From the NCBI GenBank assembly GCA_965651265.1, contig CBFGRV010000012.1, forward strand, positions 1-64,000: a stretch of 64,000 nt of DNA, read 5' to 3'. The notes under the pieces were generated by a model. It saw nothing but the letters and a program-made list of their open reading frames with translations, had not been told where the DNA came from and did not search any database. Source of the DNA: CBFGRV01 sp965651265. Its GTDB lineage: Bacteria > Bacteroidota > Rhodothermia > Rhodothermales > VXPQ01. Shown piece after piece: positions 56,815-64,000 of the stretch. The position numbers and the translations under genes were made by a program. Numbering within the stretch: position 1 is the first letter of the stretch; each line of letters begins with the position of its first letter.

Positions 56815-58992
56815 GTGCTCCTCTGGCCGGTCCCGTTGCTGGGCATTCTCCACGCGGAGTCATCGGCTCTCGTCGCGACCGTCGCGTTTTTTGGGGCAGG
56901 ATCCACGTCTCGGTCGATGCTCAGATCAGGCATCACACTTCCCCAAGTAATAGTCCTCCAGGAATCGGCGCTACTTATCCCCTGGCTTCTCCTTACGATG
57001 AGCGCGATTTGGCGGCCGAACTGTGGATACATGCAGGGGCTCATGCTCTACATATTGTTTGCGGGGATATCCGTCTTGCTGGCCGTCGCCCTCATGAGTT
57101 TTCTCTTGGAGGCGCATGAGCGCAGTTCACACAGAGTCTTCTGGGTAGTTGGGATTTTAATCGGCGTGCTTCCGCCACTCTACGACATCGGATTTCATCC
57201 TCAATTTTATACCTACAATCATGTTTTCGGCGGGGTGCTGGGTCCCATCTATGATGAACAGCTTGCCATTCGGCCGGGACTCTTTGTCTTTCGACTCTTG
57301 ACCCTGCTTTGGGTGGGATTTCTGCTTCTTTTGAGGCGCTTATTGCGTGACAATCGAGGGACGGTCCTCATCGGGTTCGTCGCGCTTCTGATCGGGGCTG
57401 CCTATGCGCAGCCTGCAGAACTCGGATTTGTGACGACCCGGGATAAGCTCAGGAGAGCCCTTCCCGGCACCCGCTTGACGGATCATTTCGAGATCCGGTA
57501 CGATCCACGTGTGATCTCGGATACTGAGATATCGCAGATAGCGGGAGACCACGAATTCCGTTACGAACAGATGAGTCGCCGCCTGCAGGAGACCGTCTCG
57601 GGCAGAATCGAGACGTACATCTACCCAGACCCGGAGGTGAAAGCGCGACTCACGGGGGCGCGATACACGAACATTGCACCCATCTGGCTGGATGAGCCGC
57701 AGATCCACATACTATACGCTTCTTACGACGACGTATTCGCCCACGAGCTCGCCCACGTATTCTCACGAGAATTCGGACTGCCGTGGCTTCGCGCGTCCAT
57801 TGCCGTAGGCCTGATCGAGGGGCTCGCCGTTGCCCTCGAGCCTCCCGACGGCCGACCTACCCCGAGCGAGCAGATGTCGGCGGATCTTCTGGCATCCTCT
57901 GACGAAAGAGACGCCCTCAAACAGGTTCGCGAGCGGGCCAGCGCCGTTGCCAGGCGCCTGGATCCAGTCCGCTTCTGGACAGGTCGCGGTGCCGTTTCGT
58001 ACACCTCGATGGGGTCGTTCGTCGAATACCTGCTGGCTGCGTATGGACCGGAGCGTTTGAAGAAGGCTTATGCGTGTGCCGATTTTCGGGGCGTTTATGG
58101 TAAGTCGGCGGGTGAGCTCGCACAGGAATGGAGTCAACATGTATTGAGCCTTCCGTGGGTGAGTGCATCGGCGCGGGATCACGTGAGGAGACGATTTGTG
58201 ATTCCGTCGTTGTTCGAGAAGCGATGTCCTCATTTCGTTTCGGCGCACGAGCGCCTTTATGAGCGCGCTGCGATCGCTCTCCTCCGGCGCGACTCGCTGG
58301 CTGCGGAGACACACGCCGAGGAAGCGCTGCACCTCAGGCCCGACCATGTGCCGTCGCTCGAGCTCTGGACCGGCCTCCAGCTTGAGCGGGGGAGTGCTCA
58401 TGAGGTGCTTGAACGCATAGCCCTCGCCGATCTGGATTCAATCTCCGCTACGCTCTATCTAAGGCTGGGAGATGCATATGCCAGATTGGGCGACGCTTCT
58501 CGTGCACAAACCAACTACCGTTCTGCCCTGGCGAGACTTCCCAGCCACGCCATTGAGTCGCGAAGCCGGATCCTGCTTCGGTATCTGGCCACGGATTCCG
58601 TCGCAGGCGTGTACGCTAATCAAGGTCTCGAGGCGTTGCGAGCCTGGAGAAAGGAACGTTACGAACAGGCCTTTGCGCTCATGCGTACTATTCCTCCAGA
58701 TGCATTCGAGCCCGAGACTATTGCGGCACACGGCTTCTCGGGGGACAGTCCAGCGGCCATTGGCGCGGAGATATCTCGCCGCCGATGGGTCTGGCTCGCG
58801 AGACTTGCATACTACAACGGGCACTACGACGACGCCGCCGCCTTTGCGGATAGCGCCAGGGCTGCATATGTGCAGATCGGCGCCTTCAACGAAGCCGCCG
58901 TGCAGCGGGATTGGCGGGACCGTGCGCAGTGGTCCGCCGTTCGCGGGATGGGACAGCTGGCCGCCATGGGTATCATGCGAGAAGACACCTGA
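56815..58992 (+). CDS. Membrane metallopeptidase (peptidase MA-like) with TPR tail
   Basis: Residues count from the GTG at 56815. About five to six hydrophobic helices occupy residues 1-200. A gluzincin domain follows: HELAH (His310, Glu311, His314) with the third ligand Glu335 in GLIEGLAVA, preceded by DHFEIRYDPRV as in peptidase MA proteins. The C-terminal part (about 430-560) shows two to three TPR units (AAIALLRRDSLAAETHAEEA, YLRLGDAYARLGDASRAQ). The open frame extends upstream to ATT 56737 or CTG 56743, and those extra residues (RAYLRLLLLYTAVG) complete the first helix, so the true start may be non-canonical. It is coupled to the next gene by TGATG. Confidence 0.75.
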   Translation: MLLWPVPLLGILHAESSALVATVAFFGAGSTSRSMLRSGITLPQVIVLQESALLIPWLLLTMSAIWRPNCGYMQGLMLYILFAGISVLLAVALMSFLLEAHERSSHRVFWVVGILIGVLPPLYDIGFHPQFYTYNHVFGGVLGPIYDEQLAIRPGLFVFRLLTLLWVGFLLLLRRLLRDNRGTVLIGFVALLIGAAYAQPAELGFVTTRDKLRRALPGTRLTDHFEIRYDPRVISDTEISQIAGDHEFRYEQMSRRLQETVSGRIETYIYPDPEVKARLTGARYTNIAPIWLDEPQIHILYASYDDVFAHELAHVFSREFGLPWLRASIAVGLIEGLAVALEPPDGRPTPSEQMSADLLASSDERDALKQVRERASAVARRLDPVRFWTGRGAVSYTSMGSFVEYLLAAYGPERLKKAYACADFRGVYGKSAGELAQEWSQHVLSLPWVSASARDHVRRRFVIPSLFEKRCPHFVSAHERLYERAAIALLRRDSLAAETHAEEALHLRPDHVPSLELWTGLQLERGSAHEVLERIALADLDSISATLYLRLGDAYARLGDASRAQTNYRSALARLPSHAIESRSRILLRYLATDSVAGVYANQGLEALRAWRKERYEQAFALMRTIPPDAFEPETIAAHGFSGDSPAAIGAEISRRRWVWLARLAYYNGHYDDAAAFADSARAAYVQIGAFNEAAVQRDWRDRAQWSAVRGMGQLAAMGIMREDT

Positions 58993-60287
58993 TGAAAGGA
59001 TTTAGGCAGTGGATCGTCGCGATCGTCGCTTTGGTGGTCGTTTCCGGATGCGCCACCTCGGAGGAAACTGAGGGTGGACGAAGTGCCGGTCCACGTGCCG
59101 CACTCAACAGGACGGGTTACGTCGAATTAGACCTCGCTGCCGCCGAAAACACCGTCCGATCCATCCAGCTATACCGGGGTGAGGAGCACCAGCTCCCGAT
59201 TTTGTCCCTGCGCACGAACGATCGGCTCACGCTCGAGTTCGATATCCTTGTTGAGGATGGTCGTCCGCTCTCCGCTTACTTTTATCATGCAGATCGCATT
59301 TGGCGGCGTGATCTGACACCGAGTCAGTACCTCGAATCCTATCAACACGACAACATCCTCGATTATCAGATCTCAACGGGGACGCAAGTGCCGTATGTGC
59401 ACTACACGTACCGATTTCCGAACGAAAACATCGAGTTCCTGATCAGCGGCAACTACATCATTCGGGTCACCGAGCAGGGCGATGAGGAGGCCATTCTATT
59501 TGAACGTGCGTTCTTTGTGACGGAGCAGGCGACGGCGCTGGATTTAGTCACGGATCGTGTACTTGTAGGAGGCTATGGATTCCCCTTCATCCAGCCCATC
59601 GCTGAATTCGTGCCTGCCCCAGGGACGGAAGGCGGCGTATTCGATTACAATGTCTGCTTCGCCCGAAACGGCCGATTCGATCTGGCACGCTGCTCCGATC
59701 GCCCCTCCATGATGAATGCACCACTCATGCAGTTCTATCTGGAGCCGGAGACATCATTTGAGCCCGAGGCCGCACCGTACTTTCTCGATCTGGCCAATCT
59801 GAGAGCATCCAATCAGATTGTCTCGGCAGACTTTACGACGAGTCCGTTCCGTGTAGAGCTCGAGCCGGACTACGCGGCATTTGGCGGTTCTGGCCTTGCC
59901 CAGCCCCTCGACGGGCAGCCGATCATATCGTCCGTGCTTCCGATCGGCGACGGCGATGTGCGGGGTGAATACGTGCAAACCCGCTTCGTCTTCGTGCCGC
60001 CGAATGAGCGGCGGCTGGCGGGCGACGTACTTGTCACCGGGAGCTTCAACGGATGGCGCTACGATCCGGCGAATCGCCTCGAGTGGGTGCCCGACAATAG
60101 GCGCTATGAGGGAGAGATACTGCTCAAGCAGGGGCACTACGAGTACCGCTACGTCTCGCGGGATCGGCGTGCGCTGCAGCAAGCGATGCCGCAGGCGAGT
60201 AGTCAGCTGCTTGCCTTCGTTTACTATGACGATCCGAGCCTGCAGACGGACCGACTTCTCGCCGTGAAGCAAACCATCGCACAGTAG
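58992..60287 (+). CDS. T9SS plug-like lipoprotein (DUF5103 family)
   Basis: The 431-residue product has a lipoprotein signal ending VVVSGC (Cys19). The mature part follows the DUF5103 plug pattern: SIQLYRGEEHQLPILSL, RLTLEFDIL, YFYHADRIWRRDLTPSQYLE, YQISTGTQVPYVHYTYRFPN and GNYIIRVTEQGDEEAILFERAF. The C-terminal region has an immunoglobulin/CBM-like sandwich (GDVLVTGSFNGWRY, GHYEYRYVS). In Flavobacterium a protein of this family plugs the periplasmic side of the type IX translocon SprA; the same role here is family knowledge plus inference. Its start overlaps the metallopeptidase stop. Confidence 0.85.
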   Translation: MKGFRQWIVAIVALVVVSGCATSEETEGGRSAGPRAALNRTGYVELDLAAAENTVRSIQLYRGEEHQLPILSLRTNDRLTLEFDILVEDGRPLSAYFYHADRIWRRDLTPSQYLESYQHDNILDYQISTGTQVPYVHYTYRFPNENIEFLISGNYIIRVTEQGDEEAILFERAFFVTEQATALDLVTDRVLVGGYGFPFIQPIAEFVPAPGTEGGVFDYNVCFARNGRFDLARCSDRPSMMNAPLMQFYLEPETSFEPEAAPYFLDLANLRASNQIVSADFTTSPFRVELEPDYAAFGGSGLAQPLDGQPIISSVLPIGDGDVRGEYVQTRFVFVPPNERRLAGDVLVTGSFNGWRYDPANRLEWVPDNRRYEGEILLKQGHYEYRYVSRDRRALQQAMPQASSQLLAFVYYDDPSLQTDRLLAVKQTIAQ

Positions 60288-60455
60288 AGAGGGTGGAATG
60301 TATCGGACGTGCCGAGAAGGATCCATCGTCCCTCTCAGGCCCTCCCAGGACTCGCCGTCTGCCGAGCAATTTTCACCGCAACGTAATGAGGCACTTCTCC
60401 GCATGGTCGTACCTTGAACCGCGTAGAATACCAGGGAGAAATTTGAGGTATCCAG

Positions 60456-60755
60456 ATGATCGAGAAGAAGGTGAGTCCGAAAGGCAAATCGGTCCGAGTG
60501 ACGTTCGCGCTACCCGCCGAGGCGGCGCATGAGAAGGTGGCGATCGTGGGGGATTTCAATGATTGGAATCCCAAGAAGGACTCCATGAAGCTCGACAAGA
60601 AGAAAGGCATCTGGAAGACGTCCATCTCCCTCAAGCCGGGACGTGAGTACCAGTTTCGGTATTTCGTCGATGATCACGAATGGCGAAACGACGAGGAGGC
60701 CGATGCATATGTAGGCAATCCCTACTTCGGGGAGAACAGCGTCCTCCATTTATAG
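60456..60755 (+). CDS. Single-domain glycogen-binding (CBM48/isoamylase N) protein
   Basis: The 99-residue product is a single CBM48/early-set domain: VRVTFALPAEAAHEKVAIVG, GDFNDWNPKKDSMKL, GIWKTSISLKPGREYQFRYF and DEEADAYVGNPYFGENS. The pattern is that of AMPK-beta and isoamylase N-domains, without a catalytic domain. No signal peptide is seen. It probably binds glycogen or starch. It resembles the C-terminal part of the preceding plug-like protein, which also carries a GSFNGW motif. Confidence 0.85.
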   Translation: MIEKKVSPKGKSVRVTFALPAEAAHEKVAIVGDFNDWNPKKDSMKLDKKKGIWKTSISLKPGREYQFRYFVDDHEWRNDEEADAYVGNPYFGENSVLHL

Positions 60756-60821
60756 GCTTTCTCGACCGCTAAAGCCTTACGCCGTCGACCATTGCCTTTC
60801 CCCACGGATCAGGTCTCGCCT

Positions 60822-61373
60822 TCACGCCACGAAGCCATACAGGAGCTGCACGAGATACGCCGCCATTAGCATTGCAAATATGTCCGCCGTGAGCCCCGCG
60901 GGGACGGCATGGCGAGTCTTCTTGACATTCACCGCCCCGAAATACACGGCGATCACATAGAAGGTCGTTTCGGTTGATCCGAACATCGTGCCGGCGATCT
61001 TCACCAGGATGGAGTCCTCGCCAAACTCATTGATCATATCGGCCACGATGGCGGCGGACCCGGATCCTGTCAGCGGGCGAATGATGGCCATCGGAAGCAC
61101 CTCCGGCGGAAAGCCGATCGCGCCGAGGAGGGGCCGCAGCAGATCTACGAGGAAATCCATGGCTCCAGATGCCCGAAACATCCCGATGGCAAAGAGAATC
61201 GCGACCAGGTAGGGGATGATCATCACGGCGACCTTGAAGCCCTCTTTCGCACCCTCCACAAACTCCTCGTAGACCTTTACGCCCCGGATCAAACCATAGA
61301 GCGGGAGGCCGACGATCATCGCAGGGAGGATGAAGATGGCGAAGTAGTCTATGAAGGTCCGGAAGTATTCCAT
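60822..61373 (-). CDS. Nucleoside-recognition (SpmB-like) membrane protein
   Basis: The 183-residue membrane protein has about four to five helices and the SpmB/Gate domain pattern: FAIFILPAMIVGLPLYGLIRG, VAVMIIPYLVAILFAIGMF, PMAIIRPLTGSGSAAIVADM and TMFGSTETTFYVIAVYFGAV. It is the downstream partner of the SpmA-like gene (48 bp away). In spore formers SpmA and SpmB act in spore maturation; the non-sporulating role in Bacteroidota is unknown. Confidence 0.85.
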   Translation of the reverse strand: MEYFRTFIDYFAIFILPAMIVGLPLYGLIRGVKVYEEFVEGAKEGFKVAVMIIPYLVAILFAIGMFRASGAMDFLVDLLRPLLGAIGFPPEVLPMAIIRPLTGSGSAAIVADMINEFGEDSILVKIAGTMFGSTETTFYVIAVYFGAVNVKKTRHAVPAGLTADIFAMLMAAYLVQLLYGFVA

Positions 61374-61421
61374 GCTGATCCTTTATCTGCGTGCAGGCGA
61401 ACAGGCTGTTTAAGGGGGCGC

Positions 61422-62468
61422 TCAGGCGTCCGGGGATACGGGTTCGGCATCATCCGGGGGAGGGGCATTTCCGCGCATCAGGGCTTGAGCCGCCTCAGGA
61501 TGGGTCACATTCGGGTCGGATGAGCGGAATACCGGCAGTCGCTGCAAGAGCCGAGCCGCCGAAATCGCAACGACCAATGAGAGTAAAGTGACGAGGATGA
61601 TGGGCAGGATGAGCTCGTTGACTTGAAGGCCCATGACGGCCACCAGGAGTGCCGGTGGCACGAGCTGTACGCTCGCCGTGTTCATCGCGAGGAGCATGAC
61701 CATGGAATTCGTCGCCGTATCCTTGGTCGGATTCAGCTCCTGCAGCTCCTCCATCGCCTTGATTCCCAATGGCGTCGCCGCGTTTCCAAGTCCGAGGACA
61801 TTCGCTGTGAGATTGAGCACGATCATCCCCATGGCCGGATGGCCGTCCGGAATCTCGGGAAAGAGGGGGCGAAAAATAGGTTGGGTGACCCGGACGAGCT
61901 GGTGAATAAGCCCGCCCGCCTCCGCAATCTTGAGCAGGCCTAGAAAGAGGGCGAGCACCCCAATGAGTCCCAGGGCGAGCTGGGCAGCCGTGTCTGCGAA
62001 GTCGAACGCGGCCTGGGTGATGTCTTTCAGGCGTGGAAACCGTACAGGGCTAAACTGCACGGTCGCGGTAGTCTGCGAAGAGTCTGCCGAATGCTGCTGC
62101 ACAGTCACGGTGCCTTGCAGCTCATCGTCCGCCGAGGCCGAGAAATCGCGGATTCTGTTCAGCGGCGCGGGCAGACTTGCCTCTGCATCGAACCGAACCT
62201 GAATGCCGCGCTGCGTTCGAATCACGTATCCGCCGTACGAAGAGTCGGGTGCCTCCTCAACTCCGTAAAAAGCGCGATACTCGTCCGGATCGATGCGGAT
62301 CTCGACGGGCACCCGGCGTGCGTCCGGCTGATACCCATCCGGGTACTCGAGCGTGATGGGGAGGGGCTGCTCGTTTCGGTACGTATCCCGGCTGACGTCT
62401 CTGAAATCGGAGACGAGGGCGAAGACGAGTGCGAGGATGATGAGCCCGGCCCAGATGTAATTCAGCAT
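61422..62468 (-). CDS. Nucleoside-recognition (SpmA-like) membrane protein
   Basis: The 348-residue protein starts with one helix (LNYIWAGLIILALVFALVSD), has an extra-membrane region of about 120 residues (25-145), and ends in the SpmA core: ALGLIGVLALFLGLLKIAEAGG, FPEIPDGHPAMGMIVLNLTANVLGLGNAATPLG and TNSMVMLLAMNTASVQLVP. The GNAATPLG and NTASVQL motifs are typical. The tail is acidic and polar. It forms a pair with the SpmB-like gene. Confidence 0.85.
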   Translation of the reverse strand: MLNYIWAGLIILALVFALVSDFRDVSRDTYRNEQPLPITLEYPDGYQPDARRVPVEIRIDPDEYRAFYGVEEAPDSSYGGYVIRTQRGIQVRFDAEASLPAPLNRIRDFSASADDELQGTVTVQQHSADSSQTTATVQFSPVRFPRLKDITQAAFDFADTAAQLALGLIGVLALFLGLLKIAEAGGLIHQLVRVTQPIFRPLFPEIPDGHPAMGMIVLNLTANVLGLGNAATPLGIKAMEELQELNPTKDTATNSMVMLLAMNTASVQLVPPALLVAVMGLQVNELILPIILVTLLSLVVAISAARLLQRLPVFRSSDPNVTHPEAAQALMRGNAPPPDDAEPVSPDA

Positions 62469-62569
62469 AGTGTAAAGGCTCGGTGCACGATTGGTTGGAG
62501 GCGGAATCTAACGAGCACCTCCCCGAAAAGCACCTGAAAGCAGGAAGCCGTATGCCTGAAGTAGCGGCC

Positions 62570-64000
62570 TTACGCGGTATCGGCCGTCTCCTGTTCGGCC
62601 GGCGCGACGCCCGCGAAGTACCGTGCCACGCGGCGCGCAAGCACGGGCCCGATGACGTCCCGCAGCTCCTCCTCGGATGCGGCTCGCACGCGCTTCACGG
62701 ACCCGAACTGCTTGATGAGTTTCCGGGCCGTCTTCTCGCCGATGCCCTCGATCTCGCGAAGCTCGGTATGAAGCGTGCGCCGCGTTCGCTGTTTCCGCTG
62801 CAGCGAAATGGCGAACCTGTGCGCCTCGTTTCGTGCACGCTGCAGCAGCTGGAGCGACGCGCTCGCTTTGGGGATGTAGACAGGATCCGTGTCACCGGGG
62901 AAGTAGACCTCCTCTAGCCGCTTCGCAAGGCCGATGACGGGGAATTTGCCGTAGGCACCAAGGTCGCGCAGGGCCTCCACGGCGGCCGAGAGTTGCCCTT
63001 TGCCGCCATCGATCACGACGAGGTCGGGCCAGGGCCCATCTTCCGCGAGGATCTTCCGATACCGGCGCGTGACAACCTCCCGCATGGACAGGAAATCATC
63101 CGGTTTGCCATCCGGAGTCTGGCGGATCTTGTAGTGCCGGTACGCGCTCTTCTGTGGCCGGCCGTCGACGAACACTACGCACGAGGCCACCGTGCCTGTG
63201 CCTCCGAGGTGCGAGATGTCGAAGCACTCGATATGCCGCGGCAGGTGCTCGAGTCGCAGATCCTGCTGGAGCTGCTTGACGGCGAATGAAATACGCTCTT
63301 CGCCTCGCTTCTTTTTCTGGACCCTCCACTCTTCCAGCAGCATTTCGGCATTCGTGCCGACCATCCGCATCAGGGCGGCCTTCGGTCCACGTCGCGGCAC
63401 CTTCAGTCGCACCTTCTTGCCGCGCTCGCGGGCGAGCAAGTCGAGCAGCGCCGAAGGCTCCTCGGGCTCTCGATCCAGAAGGATCTCATCCGGAAAGAAC
63501 GTGGCATTCGCGTAGTGATCCTCGAGAAGCCTCTGCATCAGCTCCTCATCCGACATGCCGTCTATCGGTCGCAGATACTTGTACTGGCGCCCGATCATCT
63601 TCCCTTCGCGCACCTTGAAAGTGACACCGACCGCCACGTTGTCCTCTCGATCGGCTCGCAAGGCGAATAGGTCCCGATCGACCTCATCGCTGCTGACGAC
63701 CTTCTGCTTCCGTGAGTACTTCTCCAGAGCCCGGATGCGGTCTCGCAGGTCGGCGGCCTCCTCGAATCGCATCTCGGCGGAGAGTCTCTGCATTTCATCC
63801 CGAAGAAGCTCGATCAGCTCCTTCGTGTGCCCGTTGAGCAATTTCTCTACCTGCTCGATGGTGCGGTTGTAATCCTCCTCCGTCTGGTACCCCACGCACG
63901 GTGCCGCGCACTTCTTAATGTGATACTCGAGGCAAGGCTCGTACTTGCCTGCGGCGATGGCATCTGGCGAGAGATTCAGATTGCAGGTTCGCAGCTTGAA
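62570..64000 (-). CDS. uvrC: Excinuclease ABC subunit C, C-terminal part (runs off the window)
   Basis: The frame is open to the right edge, so the N-terminal GIY-YIG nuclease lies beyond position 64000. The visible part begins with the cysteine cluster (RTCNLNLS, then CLEYHIKKCAAPC), which in E. coli UvrC holds an iron-sulfur cluster. Next come the UVR motif (MRFEEAADLRDRIRALE), the RNase H-like incision domain (IECFDISHLGGTGTVASCVV, LVVIDGGKGQLSAAVEALRD) and the helix-hairpin-helix pair (LREIEGIGEKTARKLIKQFG). It acts with UvrA and UvrB in nucleotide excision repair. Confidence 0.96.
   Translation of the reverse strand, partial: FKLRTCNLNLSPDAIAAGKYEPCLEYHIKKCAAPCVGYQTEEDYNRTIEQVEKLLNGHTKELIELLRDEMQRLSAEMRFEEAADLRDRIRALEKYSRKQKVVSSDEVDRDLFALRADREDNVAVGVTFKVREGKMIGRQYKYLRPIDGMSDEELMQRLLEDHYANATFFPDEILLDREPEEPSALLDLLARERGKKVRLKVPRRGPKAALMRMVGTNAEMLLEEWRVQKKKRGEERISFAVKQLQQDLRLEHLPRHIECFDISHLGGTGTVASCVVFVDGRPQKSAYRHYKIRQTPDGKPDDFLSMREVVTRRYRKILAEDGPWPDLVVIDGGKGQLSAAVEALRDLGAYGKFPVIGLAKRLEEVYFPGDTDPVYIPKASASLQLLQRARNEAHRFAISLQRKQRTRRTLHTELREIEGIGEKTARKLIKQFGSVKRVRAASEEELRDVIGPVLARRVARYFAGVAPAEQETADTA

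Overview
The window looks like chromosomal sequence from a moderately high-GC, Gram-negative bacterium of the Bacteroidota/FCB group. A member of the Rhodothermales or a relative is my best guess, but that is an inference. The supporting signs are a T9SS plug-like protein (DUF5103 type), a DUF3078-like outer-membrane protein, a small histone H1 (Hc1)-like protein, a DUF1080/ThuA/PQQ-type sugar dehydrogenase lipoprotein, an SxtJ-like membrane protein, an RNA polymerase beta subunit of about 1280 residues, and generally weak Shine-Dalgarno sequences. I saw no insertion sequence, phage gene, CRISPR array or rRNA. Apart from tRNA-Trp the window is protein coding and dense.

Layout. 1-12.5 kb: tRNA-Trp, secE, nusG, rplK, rplA, rplJ, rplL, rpoB and rpoC in classical order, closed by a strong terminator; three spacers carry a 7-bp periodic repeat. 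12.6-13.5 kb: a secreted DUF4097-type adhesin-like protein. 13.8-21.8 kb: a compact fatty-acid beta-oxidation operon (acyl-CoA synthetase, FadN-type dehydrogenase/hydratase, thiolase, membrane FadE). 22-26.2 kb: an unknown protein, protoporphyrinogen oxidase, a CsbD-like protein and an acyl-CoA carboxylase beta subunit. 26.3-30.7 kb (minus): cytochrome c, a three-domain sugar-metabolism lipoprotein and an unknown exported protein. 30.8-34.6 kb (minus): btuF-btuC-polyprenyl synthase-MBL hydrolase. 34.6-38.5 kb: lipid kinase, NtrC-type regulator, deoC and a SPOR lipoprotein. 38.6-41.2 kb (minus): RuBisCO-like protein, cupin, dapD. 41.3-47 kb: TerB-like protein, polyphosphate glucokinase, a 47-residue lipoprotein, dnaG and ppk1. 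47-54.4 kb: SxtJ-like and MOSC proteins, a divergent lytic transglycosylase, a C26 amidotransferase and dnaE. 54.7-64 kb: amino-acid-kinase-like protein, Hc1-like protein, DUF3078 protein, membrane metallopeptidase coupled to the T9SS plug-like lipoprotein, CBM48 protein, SpmB/SpmA-like pair, and uvrC, which runs off the right edge.

How the genes fit together. The left part makes the transcription/translation core. The fad operon degrades fatty acids to acetyl-CoA and may be controlled by a palindrome in its promoter region. PPK1 and polyphosphate glucokinase lie either side of dnaG and could form a polyphosphate store-and-spend pair. The RuBisCO-like protein next to a cupin resembles the gene pair of the methylthioadenosine-isoprenoid shunt known from Rhodospirillum, and is the most interesting metabolic hint here. 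The other points most worth following are the heptad repeats, the split ThuA domain, the divergent transglycosylase, and the metallopeptidase translationally coupled to the T9SS plug-like protein.
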